DNA from: Pleurocapsa sp. PCC 7319
Lineage (GTDB): Bacteria; Cyanobacteriota; Cyanobacteriia; Cyanobacteriales; Xenococcaceae
DNA length: 64,000 nucleotides
NCBI RefSeq assembly: GCF_000332195.1
Contig: NZ_KB235919.1
Coordinates: forward strand, 273,038-337,037
Direction: 5' to 3'
Shown one piece after another: positions 28,072 to 37,325 of this stretch. The notes under the pieces are model-generated. The model worked only from the letters and a program-made list of their open reading frames with translations, ran no database searches and was not told the origin of the DNA. The first letter of the stretch is position 1. Every line of letters begins with the position of its first letter. The position numbers and the translations under genes were made by a program.

Positions 28072-29589
28072 TTATCCCAAATTACTTTTAAGATGATCGC
28101 TTACTCGTAAAGCATTAGCGATAATAGTCAGAGTAGGATTGACCGCACCCATACTGGGAAAGAAGCTACCATCAACAACATAGAGATTTTCTACGTCATG
28201 AGTACGACAGTTAAGATCGAGAACGGTAGTTTCAGGGTCTGAGCCAAACTTACAAGTACCTACCTGATGCCATACTGCTTTCAGAGGCACTTTTTTGACC
28301 ATAAACATAAAAAAGCCCACTTTTCTTAGATATCCTTGCCACATATTGACAAAATTTTCATGGGTTTTGGTGTTGTTAGGGGTAAAATTAACTTTTATTT
28401 CGCCTGATTCGGTTAAGGTGATGCAATTATCGGGATTGGGTAAGTCTTCACTAGTTAACCACCAATCAACGGAATGTTCTGCTAAATATTCTAATGTGGT
28501 TTTGGGTACGGAGTCGGGAGAAAACTCTGCTAATCGATTCCATTTAGATTTACCTGTCATTTGAATTTGTCCTAAGGGATAATCATGTTCGGGACTGCCG
28601 AAATAGAAATCATTAAAACCGAGGGTTTTTTGAAAAACGGTAGGATTTGGTTTGTCGGCGATCGCCATAATTGCTGAATGATTGTGTAGCATTAAGTTAC
28701 GCCCTACCATACCCGAAGAGTTGGCTAATCCATCAAGATGCTTTTCGTTAGCAGATTTTAATAGCAATGCAGCAGAATTAATTGAACCACATGACAAGAC
28801 AAAAGTATCAGCGGTATATTGTTCCTTATTCCCGCAAATTTCTACTTCGACAGCTTTAATTTTATCGCCACTACTATCAGTAATTAATCTTGTTACTAAA
28901 GCATTAATTTTTAACTCTACGTTGTCATATTCTATTGCTGGATCGACACAGGCTTTTTGAGCGTCCATTTTGGCATCGATTTTACAGGGATAAGGATCGC
29001 AGGTAGCACATCGAATACAGGGACTGTTATCAGTATCTTCCGTATTGCGATCGACTGCTAATGTCAAATGATGAGGATGTAAACCTAATCTTTGTAAGTC
29101 ATCTGCAACTTCTTGTAATCTTGATTCATGAGGCAGAGGTGGAAAAGGATATTCCGCAGTCATAGGTGGTTCAGTGGGATCTTCTCCTTTTTGTCCGTGG
29201 ATCTTAAAAATACTTTCAGCACGAGTATAATAGGGTTCGATATCCTGATAGCTTAATTCCCACGCAGGAGAAATACCCTCCTGATGTTTTACTTCTCCAA
29301 AATCAGCTTCTCGCATTCGTTGCAAAGCCGCACCATAAACTTTAGTATTACCTCCCACGTTATAAAAAGCTTGAGGTAAAAAACCATTGTTATCTTTATC
29401 GAACCATTTCTCTTGTATTTGATATTTTCTGCCCTGAAAAATTGCGTCAGGATTCCAGTTATCATCTTCTTTAGGCAGGTATCCGCCTCTTTCTAAGATT
29501 AGGATCCGTTTACCTGTGGAAGCAACGGAATAGGCAACAGTACCGCCACCTGCGCCTGCACCAATAATAATTATGTCGTAGTGATTCAT
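28072..29589 (-). CDS. GMC-family oxidoreductase
   Basis: A 505-residue FAD enzyme. N-terminal dinucleotide-binding GAGAGGGTVAYSVASTG and the ERGG motif; substrate-side VGGNTKVYGAALQR; C-terminal GMC signature HQVGTCKFGSDPETTVLDLN and PTLTIIANALR. A Cys-rich CIRCATCDPYPCK segment near residue 195 is of the kind seen in some cyanobacterial and plant members and could hold a metal. It oxidises an alcohol or similar group. It lies 5 bp downstream of the Rieske/FAD gene, so the two are surely one operon; the partner could pass electrons. Confidence 0.9.
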   Translation of the reverse strand: MNHYDIIIIGAGAGGGTVAYSVASTGKRILILERGGYLPKEDDNWNPDAIFQGRKYQIQEKWFDKDNNGFLPQAFYNVGGNTKVYGAALQRMREADFGEVKHQEGISPAWELSYQDIEPYYTRAESIFKIHGQKGEDPTEPPMTAEYPFPPLPHESRLQEVADDLQRLGLHPHHLTLAVDRNTEDTDNSPCIRCATCDPYPCKIDAKMDAQKACVDPAIEYDNVELKINALVTRLITDSSGDKIKAVEVEICGNKEQYTADTFVLSCGSINSAALLLKSANEKHLDGLANSSGMVGRNLMLHNHSAIMAIADKPNPTVFQKTLGFNDFYFGSPEHDYPLGQIQMTGKSKWNRLAEFSPDSVPKTTLEYLAEHSVDWWLTSEDLPNPDNCITLTESGEIKVNFTPNNTKTHENFVNMWQGYLRKVGFFMFMVKKVPLKAVWHQVGTCKFGSDPETTVLDLNCRTHDVENLYVVDGSFFPSMGAVNPTLTIIANALRVSDHLKSNLG

Positions 29590-29594
29590 TTTAA

Positions 29595-31196
29595 TTACTG
29601 ATTACTGATTTGTCTAACCCAGTTGATTGCCTGATCTTTAACAGTTGCTGCATCAGGCATTTTTTGCAGACGCATCAATTCAGAAATAGCAGCAATATCT
29701 CGATCTCTGTTTACTCCTGCGATCGCCATAATCTTGTTATTTTGAAGATAAAACGCGAGGAATTCTGCTCGATCTAGATCGCCATCAATATGTATTTCAT
29801 CCCATTTTTCTGCGTGTCCTACATATCGTAGTTTTAAGTCGTATTGACCAGACCAAAAGAAAGGAACAATCTGACTTACAGTCAGTCGATTATCAGTATC
29901 TTGATGCAACATATTCTCTGCTGCAATCCGTCCCTGTTGTGCTGCTAGTCGCCAATGTTCAATGCGGGTTGATTCTCCCATCGGTGCATAGGGAAAATGA
30001 GCTATATCCCCTGCTGCGTAAATGTCTTTAATCTCAGTTTGTAAATATTCATTAACAGGAATACTGTGATCTTGTTCAACAAGTTTGATTCCTTCAAGAT
30101 AGCTAGTATTAGGCTCGACACCAATACCGACAATAACTAAATCAGTGGCAATTTTGGCACCATTATCTAGAACTGCGTGTTTAACTTTATTTTCACCAGT
30201 AAATTCAACTACCTTGGAGCCAAATTTAAAGGTTACGCCATGTTTCTCATGCAGTTTTTGGAACATTTTTCCCAACTTATCCCCCAATACTTTTTCAAAT
30301 GGGACATTGCTAGGAGAAACGACAGTAACTTCTAATCCCTGTTGGGTTAAACTAGCTGCTGTTTCCATACCGATAAAGCTAGAACCAATTACTAGAACTT
30401 TTTGAATATCTTTAATTACATCTAAAATGGAGTTGACATCTTCTGGCTGACGTAAAGTAAATATATTCTCTAAATCTACCCCTGGGACATCAAGATTTCT
30501 AGCTTTTCCGCCAGTAGCCAATAGTAGAGAGTCATATTCAAGAACAGATTCATCTTCAAAAGTAAGAGACTTTTTCAGTGCATCTACTTTAGTTACTGCA
30601 TTACCAAAACGCAATTCGATGTCGTGTTGAGCGTAAAATTCGCAACTACGCAAGGACAAAGAATTTTCCTTGGCTTTACCTTGAAGATAATTCTTACTCA
30701 ATTTAGTACGGTCATAAGGTAACTTTTCTTCAGCACTAATTAAAACTATTTGACCCTGAAAACCTTTCTGACGTAACACTTCTACAGCACTTATGCCAGC
30801 AGCACCCGCCCCTAAAACAATAAAAGTGCGATCATCAGTATTAGGAATACATTTAGCCATTTCCAAAGTTCGTTGTTGAGGGATCTCTGGAGGTAACTTA
30901 ACTAATACTTGTTCCCCTTCTACCCTTGTAGCGAAAGTTGCTAAAGAATCTAGTCCTGGAGGTTCTTGTTGCTGTCCGGCGATCGCATTAAAACAAGCAT
31001 TATGCCATGGACAAACAATTTTTTCTCCACATAATATTCCTGTCTCTAGTGGTGCACCGTAGTGAGTACAGAATGCACTGGTGGCATAGAATCGATCATT
31101 AATCTTAGATAACAAAATTTGCGAATCTTCTACAGCTATCTGCTGCATTTGTCCGTTTTGTAAATCGTTTACCTTGGCTACAGCTATTTCTTTCAT
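29595..31196 (-). CDS. Rieske ferredoxin-FAD/NAD(P)H oxidoreductase fusion (AIF-like)
   Basis: A 533-residue protein. Residues 1-105 form a Rieske [2Fe-2S] domain with CTH (near residue 43) and CPWH. Residues 125-440 are a pyridine nucleotide-disulphide reductase-type module: VLGAGAAGISAVEVLRQKGF for FAD, VIGSSFIGMETAASL for NAD(P)H, and YAAGDIAHFPY. The C-terminal domain is of the reductase type in AIFM3-like proteins. It should move electrons from NAD(P)H to an oxygenase or other acceptor. First gene of the operon with the GMC oxidoreductase. Confidence 0.92.
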   Translation of the reverse strand: MKEIAVAKVNDLQNGQMQQIAVEDSQILLSKINDRFYATSAFCTHYGAPLETGILCGEKIVCPWHNACFNAIAGQQQEPPGLDSLATFATRVEGEQVLVKLPPEIPQQRTLEMAKCIPNTDDRTFIVLGAGAAGISAVEVLRQKGFQGQIVLISAEEKLPYDRTKLSKNYLQGKAKENSLSLRSCEFYAQHDIELRFGNAVTKVDALKKSLTFEDESVLEYDSLLLATGGKARNLDVPGVDLENIFTLRQPEDVNSILDVIKDIQKVLVIGSSFIGMETAASLTQQGLEVTVVSPSNVPFEKVLGDKLGKMFQKLHEKHGVTFKFGSKVVEFTGENKVKHAVLDNGAKIATDLVIVGIGVEPNTSYLEGIKLVEQDHSIPVNEYLQTEIKDIYAAGDIAHFPYAPMGESTRIEHWRLAAQQGRIAAENMLHQDTDNRLTVSQIVPFFWSGQYDLKLRYVGHAEKWDEIHIDGDLDRAEFLAFYLQNNKIMAIAGVNRDRDIAAISELMRLQKMPDAATVKDQAINWVRQISNQ

Positions 31197-31583
31197 TTAT
31201 TGTTAACTATCAAACATCTAATTTATCAACTACGGCTGTTATCTTTAAGTAATTTTCAGTTCGATAAGTTCTATCGACACGATTAATCAGCTGTAACTTT
31301 TTGACTTGAAAACCATCGCCTGCATATTCTACTTAATCAGAATCGCAGTAAGTCAGAGGTATTTCAGTTACTATTTTCGGTAAATAAAATTTTTTTAGTA
31401 TCTAACTTTAGTCTTAAATAATTTGACAAGTCTCGATAAAAGAATTTCTTTTCAAGATTTTATAACCTTTATCACTTATTTTTGGGTTCTAAAAGGCTAA
31501 ACCATATATCTAACTCTAGGAAGATAGAAATAAAGAGTTTTTACTTTAGCATCTAAATATTAAGAATTAGGAGACAATAGGCT
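31197..31583. other. Divergent intergenic region
   Basis: No gene seen; AT-rich. It should hold the promoter of the Rieske/FAD operon at its left end and of the CsbD-like gene at its right. AGGAG lies about 15 bases before the CsbD-like ATG. Confidence 0.55.
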
Positions 31584-31973
31584 ATGTTCAGTTCGACATC
31601 TAGCATATTTAAGTTTTATGCCAAAAAACTAACTATTATTATTAGTGCAGTTACCATAGTAATTCTCGCTTGGACAAATTGCTTTGCCAATGTCAATTTA
31701 AATGCTAATGCTGCAACCATTAGTGATTTACATCTTGCTGCTACTGTAGAAGGAATCAGCGATAAGGTAGAAGGAAAAGTAGAAAAAGATATTGGTACTG
31801 TCAAGCGAAATGTTGGTAAAGTAACAGGTCAAACTGAAGGTGCATTAGAACAGGCAAAGGGTAAAGCTAAGCAAGATATTGGCACTACCAAAAACAAATT
31901 AGATGAAGCGGGAGATCAAATAGAAGATACATCGGAAAACTTGATTGATTCTGTCAAAAATTTCTTTGAGTAA
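31584..31973 (+). CDS. Exported CsbD-like protein
   Basis: A 129-residue protein. Residues 1-45 contain a long signal-like hydrophobic segment (LTIIISAVTIVILAWTNCFA). The mature part is charged and helical with CsbD-like repeats (SDKVEGKVEKDIGTVKRNVG, then KGKAKQDIGTTKNKLDEAGD). CsbD-family proteins are abundant general-stress proteins of unknown mechanism; a secreted or membrane-anchored form is common in cyanobacteria. It resembles the lipoprotein at 50011-50484 in design. Confidence 0.82.
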   Translation: MFSSTSSIFKFYAKKLTIIISAVTIVILAWTNCFANVNLNANAATISDLHLAATVEGISDKVEGKVEKDIGTVKRNVGKVTGQTEGALEQAKGKAKQDIGTTKNKLDEAGDQIEDTSENLIDSVKNFFE

Positions 31974-32287
31974 TTACCTAGTTTTAGTGGTAGAAAGTCT
32001 GACATTTAACCAATTTAAAGAAAATAAGTAAACTGGTGATAGTTTAGATAATTATTTAAGATCGACTTAGATTATTTTAAAATAATCTAAGTCGATTATT
32101 TATTCTATTGTTCGTATTTCCTATGTCTTTTGATGGAGAACATATTATACTTAGATAGTATTTCAGTCTTGGCTCTAATTTGTAGTAGGTATTTAGCTTC
32201 TTAAGATCTCAATCATCGGTCAGATTAAATTGGAAAAGCAACCGCAATATATTGGAGATCAATATTATATTTATATTGCCAAAAACT
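31974..32287. other. Intergenic region between CsbD-like and glucosidase genes
   Basis: About 310 bases without a gene. Its main content is the 36-base perfect palindrome listed separately. The remainder, with TAGATAGT-like words, presumably holds the glucosidase promoter. Confidence 0.6.
32061..32096. terminator. Perfect 36-base palindrome, probable terminator of the CsbD-like gene
   Basis: Each arm is 18 bases (ATCGACTTAGATTATTTT and its exact reverse complement) with no spacer. It starts about 87 bases after the CsbD-like stop. The stem is AT-rich and followed by TATTTATTCTATT, so it would be a moderate terminator at best; a cruciform or protein-binding site is possible. Confidence 0.6.
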
Positions 32288-34957
32288 ATGTCTGAACCTC
32301 AAAAACTTACCCAAGAAGAACTAAGATTACAAGAGGATAGAGAACGTGAAGCGTATTGGCGTAGATGGGGTTGTTATTTAAGTAATCGTCAGTGGGGAAC
32401 CGTACGGGAAGACTATAGTGCAGATGGTTCGGCATGGGATTATTTTAGTTTTGAACAATCGCACTATCGAGCATATCGTTGGGGAGAAGACGGCATTGCA
32501 GGTATTTCGGATAATCATCAACGGGTATGTTTCTCATTGGCGATGTGGAATGAAAACGATCCCTTTTTGAAAGAAAGATTGTATGGTTTGACTAACAGTC
32601 AGGGTAATCACGGAGAGGATGTCAAAGAGTATTATTTTCATCTCGATAATACACCAACTCATTCTTACATGAAGTTTCTTTATAAATATCCACAGAAAGC
32701 TTTTCCCTATTGGCAATTAGAACATGAAAATAAGAAACGAACTTTAAAAGACAGAGAATTTGAGTTAATTGATACAGGTATCTTTGATAACAACCAATAT
32801 TTTGATGTCACTGTGGAATATGCCAAAGCCGATGATGAAGATATTTTGATATTTATTCAGGTGGCAAATCGTGCTGAGGAAACTGCAACCATTCACTTAC
32901 TTCCTACTCTTTGGTTCCGTAATATATGGTCTTGGGGTTATGATGTCGAAAAACCACAACTAAAAATATATAATCAGGCAAAACAATATAGTGTTATCGA
33001 AGCGCAACATCCTGATTTGGGCAAAAGATGGTTATATTGCGCCCAACAACCAAAGTTATTATTTACAGAAAATGATACTAATTTTCAAAAACTATCCTGT
33101 CAAGAAAATGTTTCTTATGTCAAAGATGCTTTTCATAAATATGTAGTAGATGGAAAACATGATGCAGTTAATTCAGATAAAATTGGTACGAAATTTGCAG
33201 CTTACTATACACTAGAAATCGGTGCCGGAGAAACCACTGGTATACAGTTAAGACTCTGCAACAAACCAGATTTAGATATTCCTTTCGGACAACCATTCAA
33301 TGATATTTTTCAGGTAAGGCAACAAGAAGCAGATGAATTTTATCAGCGTGTTTCTCCTTACTCAAAAAGCCTAGAATTACAGAATGTAGAACGTCAGGCT
33401 TTTGCGGGAATGTTATGGAACAAACAATATTATCATTACGTAATTGATACTTGGTTAGAAGGAGATCCTGCCCTACCCAAACCACCTGAGCAACGCAAAC
33501 AGGGAAAAAATAGTGGTTGGATACATCTTCATACCGATGATGTTATCTCTATGCCTGATAAATGGGAATATCCCTATTTTGCAGCTTGGGATCTGGCTTT
33601 TCATATGATTCCCTTAGCGGTAATTGACCCAGATTTTGCTAAAAAACAATTAGAACGTCTTACTCGAGAATGGTATATGCATCCCAACGGGAAAATGCCA
33701 GCTTATGAATGGGATTTTGACGGTGTCAACCCTCCAGTTCATGCCTGGGCTGTGTGGCGAGTTTACACTATAGAACAGAAGATTTATGGACGATCCGATA
33801 AAAAGTTTTTAGAAAGAGTCTTTCAAAAGCTACTGTTTAACTTTACTTGGTGGGTAAATCAACACGATAACAACAATAACAATGTCTTTCAAGGTGGCTT
33901 TTTGGGTTTAGATAACATCGGTGTATTTAATCGTGGTGGCGAATTACCGACAGGGGGTAAATTATCTCAATCCGATGGTACTAGTTGGATGGCAATGTAT
34001 TGTTTAGATTTACTTACTATTGCTCTAGAGTTGGCACAAGATAATGATGTTTACGAAGATATCGCCACTAAATTCTTTGAACATTTTCTTTACATAGTTG
34101 ATGCCATGAATCATATGAGTTCAGAAGGTACAGACTTATGGAATGAAGAAGACGGTTTTTATTATGATGTCTTGCATCTACCCAATGGCGAAAATATCGA
34201 TCTCAAAGTGCGATCGCTGGTAGGTTTGATTCCTCTATTTGCAGTGACCACCATCGAACAAAAAACTCTCGATAAACTACCTAGATTCAAAAAAAGAGTT
34301 GAATGGTTTATCAATCAACGCCCTCAACTAAGTCGTAATTTAGCCTGTATGGAGGGATGTGATAATAACTCTCGTCGTTTATTAGCAGTAGTAAATGAGG
34401 ATAAATTACATCTTCTACTGCAAAAGATGCTCGATGAAATGGAATTTTTTAGCGATTATGGTATTCGCTCTGTTTCTAAATATCATCAAGAACATCCCTA
34501 TATTTTTGAAACAAATGATGAAACTTACGATGTAACCTATGAACCTGCTGAATCGCCCACTAAGATGTTTGGTGGTAACTCTAACTGGCGAGGTCCTATA
34601 TGGTTTCCAATTAATTATCTGCTAATCGAGACATTACAGAAATTTGACTATTACTACGATGGTGATTTTAAAGTAGAATGTCCTACTGGTTCAGGTAAGA
34701 TGATGACTCTCTGGGAAGTATCAACTGAATTAGAAAGACGTTTAATTAATATCTTTCTACCGCAAGAAAACGGAACTCGACCATTATACGGTGACTTTAC
34801 CAAATTCCAATCTGATTCTAACTGGAAGGACTTGCTACTATTTAATGAATATTTTCATGGTGACAACGGTGCAGGTTTAGGTGCATCTCACCAAACTGGT
34901 TGGACTGGTTTAGTTGCTAAGCTGATTATGCAAAGAAGCGAATATAGTAATAACTAA
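32288..34957 (+). CDS. GH63-type glucosidase
   Basis: About 889 residues. Large (alpha/alpha)6-type carbohydrase with the cyanobacterial/yeast Ymr196w-like pattern: AYWRRWGCYLSNRQWGTVRE at the start, ADGSAWDYF, HTDDVISMPDKWEYPYFAAW and TEW-type acidic residues in the core (PAYEWDFDGVNPPVHAWAVW). Family members cleave alpha-glucosidic linkages in oligosaccharides; the substrate here is unknown. ATG 32288 is preferred over TTG 32252, which would add a short hydrophobic segment. No signal peptide, so cytoplasmic. Alone in its transcription unit. Confidence 0.85.
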   Translation: MSEPQKLTQEELRLQEDREREAYWRRWGCYLSNRQWGTVREDYSADGSAWDYFSFEQSHYRAYRWGEDGIAGISDNHQRVCFSLAMWNENDPFLKERLYGLTNSQGNHGEDVKEYYFHLDNTPTHSYMKFLYKYPQKAFPYWQLEHENKKRTLKDREFELIDTGIFDNNQYFDVTVEYAKADDEDILIFIQVANRAEETATIHLLPTLWFRNIWSWGYDVEKPQLKIYNQAKQYSVIEAQHPDLGKRWLYCAQQPKLLFTENDTNFQKLSCQENVSYVKDAFHKYVVDGKHDAVNSDKIGTKFAAYYTLEIGAGETTGIQLRLCNKPDLDIPFGQPFNDIFQVRQQEADEFYQRVSPYSKSLELQNVERQAFAGMLWNKQYYHYVIDTWLEGDPALPKPPEQRKQGKNSGWIHLHTDDVISMPDKWEYPYFAAWDLAFHMIPLAVIDPDFAKKQLERLTREWYMHPNGKMPAYEWDFDGVNPPVHAWAVWRVYTIEQKIYGRSDKKFLERVFQKLLFNFTWWVNQHDNNNNNVFQGGFLGLDNIGVFNRGGELPTGGKLSQSDGTSWMAMYCLDLLTIALELAQDNDVYEDIATKFFEHFLYIVDAMNHMSSEGTDLWNEEDGFYYDVLHLPNGENIDLKVRSLVGLIPLFAVTTIEQKTLDKLPRFKKRVEWFINQRPQLSRNLACMEGCDNNSRRLLAVVNEDKLHLLLQKMLDEMEFFSDYGIRSVSKYHQEHPYIFETNDETYDVTYEPAESPTKMFGGNSNWRGPIWFPINYLLIETLQKFDYYYDGDFKVECPTGSGKMMTLWEVSTELERRLINIFLPQENGTRPLYGDFTKFQSDSNWKDLLLFNEYFHGDNGAGLGASHQTGWTGLVAKLIMQRSEYSNN

Positions 34958-35021
34958 TTGATTTGAGCTACTTGGAGACTGGGTAGTAGGTAATTACTTA
35001 TCACTCAACTAAGCATTGCCA

Positions 35022-36635
35022 CTACACTTTCTTATCTGGCAAGTTAGTGACCGCTCGATCTAACTCATTTAAAGACTGATTATAATTAATAATCGCTTGA
35101 AGATAGTTAGCTTTTGCACTTGTCAATCTAGTTTGAGCTTGGATTACATCTGTTTGTGTACCTACTCCTGATTGAAACCGAAGTCTTGCTAAACTCAAAC
35201 CCTCATCAGCTAATTTCACTGCTTGTTTTGAGGTTGTAATATTTTTTTGACTGGCGGTAAGAGCGTAATAACCTTGCTCTACTTCAAAACGAATTTGATT
35301 ACGTTGATTGGCAAATTCTGTCTCATTTATTTTAATGTCTGTTTCTGATTGTTTTGCTCTAGCTCTAGCTCCACCCCCATCAAATAAAGTCCAATTTAAT
35401 CTTGCTCCAATGGTGTAACCATCACTTAGACCTACGTCATCATCATGAACATCAAGAAGATTGTAACTAGCAACAAAACTTACTTGAGGTCTAACACTAG
35501 CTAACTCAATTTGCTTTTGTTTTTCATTAATTTCTCTTTGTACTAAAAATTGTTCTAGTTCAGCACGATTTTTATATGCTGTAATAATTGTTTCTTCAAG
35601 AGAAAGTTGCCAATCACCGGCTAGTTTAATCGGATCGGCAGTTTTTAGTTCTACTTGTTGTCCCACACTTAAAGTTGTTGCTAGTTGTCTTCTAGCTTCT
35701 TTTTGCTCTGCCTTAGCTGTAGTTAGTCTTTGTTGAGCATCTGCTAATTCTACTTCGGCACTTAACACATCAAATTTGGTTCCTAACCCTGCTTGTTGTA
35801 GCAATTGAGCATCTTTGAGGGTTTGCTGTGCATCCTCTACCGCTGATTGTTCTATTTCTACCTGAGAGTCGGTATTTTGCAAACTATAATAGTCTCTAAC
35901 AGTTTCAAAACGGGTTTCGAAATTAATTTCTTCTAATTCTAATTCACTTAAGCGAACTTGGTTTTTCGCCCGTTTAATATCTGCACCTCTTCCTCCTCCT
36001 GTATAAAGATCGTAAGTAAAATTCAATCTACCATCGAAAGAACTATTACTTGTGTCTTCATCAATATTTTCTATCTCTTGTTGTCGAGCTAATTCTAATT
36101 CTATTTCCGATTCAGCAGTATTAGCTTCAGATAAATTTAGTTGGGTATCAAAAGTAGGAAAAAGTGCTGCTTTGGCTTCTCTTAATTCTCGTTGAGAGCG
36201 TTCTAGATTTAGTCGGGCTATCTGCAAATTTTGATTATTGCGAATTGCTATCTCTATAGCTTTTTCTAAAGTAATTGGTTGGTTGGTTTCAATTTGTACT
36301 TCCTGAGTTTTAGCGGGAATTTGTAAGGGATTAGCACTAGAGTTAAGATTATTAAAGGTAGAAGCTGAGTCTACTTGTGACTGAGTTAATGACTTGGCAA
36401 TCAGAGATGAATCATCATTTTCAACCTTAGCTTGATTAACTGTAAGAGGTGGAATGCTATGGGTCAAATCTTGTGCCGTATTGGATTGAAACTTGACTAT
36501 TTTCTGGTTATTTTGCTCATGATTGATATCAACCACATCTTCTGCCTTAGTTGGAGTTTCAGTACATAAAATAATCGGTACACCAATAGCAATAGCTTTA
36601 ACTCCTCTAACAGTATCATTCATTCTCATCTCCAT
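35022..36635 (-). CDS. TolC-family outer membrane channel
   Basis: A 537-residue protein. N-terminal signal-like hydrophobic segment (about residues 11-27), a low-complexity Asn/Gln/Ser region to residue 115, then a duplicated OEP fold: AIEIAIRNNQNLQIARLNLE and SLARLRFQSGVGTQTDVIQA are typical of the two halves. It forms the outer-membrane duct for type I secretion or drug efflux. No inner-membrane ABC or HlyD partner is next to it. It faces away from the Nif11-type peptide gene, 405 bp apart, so export of that peptide or of the RTX protein at 12455 is possible but unproven. Confidence 0.9.
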   Translation of the reverse strand: MEMRMNDTVRGVKAIAIGVPIILCTETPTKAEDVVDINHEQNNQKIVKFQSNTAQDLTHSIPPLTVNQAKVENDDSSLIAKSLTQSQVDSASTFNNLNSSANPLQIPAKTQEVQIETNQPITLEKAIEIAIRNNQNLQIARLNLERSQRELREAKAALFPTFDTQLNLSEANTAESEIELELARQQEIENIDEDTSNSSFDGRLNFTYDLYTGGGRGADIKRAKNQVRLSELELEEINFETRFETVRDYYSLQNTDSQVEIEQSAVEDAQQTLKDAQLLQQAGLGTKFDVLSAEVELADAQQRLTTAKAEQKEARRQLATTLSVGQQVELKTADPIKLAGDWQLSLEETIITAYKNRAELEQFLVQREINEKQKQIELASVRPQVSFVASYNLLDVHDDDVGLSDGYTIGARLNWTLFDGGGARARAKQSETDIKINETEFANQRNQIRFEVEQGYYALTASQKNITTSKQAVKLADEGLSLARLRFQSGVGTQTDVIQAQTRLTSAKANYLQAIINYNQSLNELDRAVTNLPDKKV

Positions 36636-37040
36636 TTTTCTAGAAAAGTTTTTAAAATAAATAAAATCAATATACTTTAATAAGTTGTTTCAAAAACAAT
36701 TAATATAATTCAATATAACTTTTTTGTTTTTTTGATTTTCAAGTTTCCTCTATTTAAAATAACTATCCTGATAATAAGCAATATTTAATAAAAATTTAAT
36801 TAACAAAATTTAGTTATAAATTGCTTTTTCTTATTTTCTTAGAATATTTAAAACAATCAAAAAAAGTAATTTACTAGTTAAAAAAATAGTTTGTTTTAAA
36901 AATATATTAATTCTATAGTTTAAAGCTAAGAGGGGTAGATTGTTTTCAAACTAATAAGTAAAACTTGTATATGTCTCAATTAGGACATACGTATTGATTT
37001 AGCCTCAACAGTAATTAAATAATTAACAAGTAACAATAAT
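36636..37040. other. AT-rich divergent intergenic region
   Basis: No gene. Very AT-rich with runs of A and T. It must contain promoters for tolC (minus) and for the Nif11-type peptide (plus). No clear hairpin was found. Confidence 0.55.
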
Positions 37041-37325
37041 ATGTCTATTCAAAACGCCAAAGCACTGTATAGTCGTCTTTTAGTAGATGAAAAATTTAGA
37101 AAACAATTGGAACAAGCAGCTAATTATCAGCAACGTTATCAAATTTTGCAGGCTGCAGGATTTTCATGCACTCATACAGAATTAAAAATTGCTAAAAATG
37201 AGCTTTTAAATTCTACGACTAAAAATCAAGAGTTAAGTGAGATTGAACAACAAGATATAATTGGAGGTAGTTCAGTTCAATCTCTACTCGATCGCTTTGA
37301 CTGTTATCTGTTCAAGGAAAAATAA
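37041..37325 (+). CDS. Nif11-type leader peptide, putative RiPP precursor
   Basis: A 94-residue protein. The first about 60 residues follow the Nif11-like leader pattern (NAKALYSRLLVDEKFRKQLE, then a helix and GFSCTHTELKIAKNEL), then an acidic linker LSEIEQQDIIGG with a Gly-Gly cleavage site at residues 75-76. The predicted core is SSVQSLLDRFDCYLFKEK: 18 residues, one Cys, three Ser. No modifying enzyme adjoins it. The stop overlaps the 3' end of the opposing response regulator gene by 22 bp. Homologous leaders occur at 56927 (same superfamily). Confidence 0.8.
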   Translation: MSIQNAKALYSRLLVDEKFRKQLEQAANYQQRYQILQAAGFSCTHTELKIAKNELLNSTTKNQELSEIEQQDIIGGSSVQSLLDRFDCYLFKEK

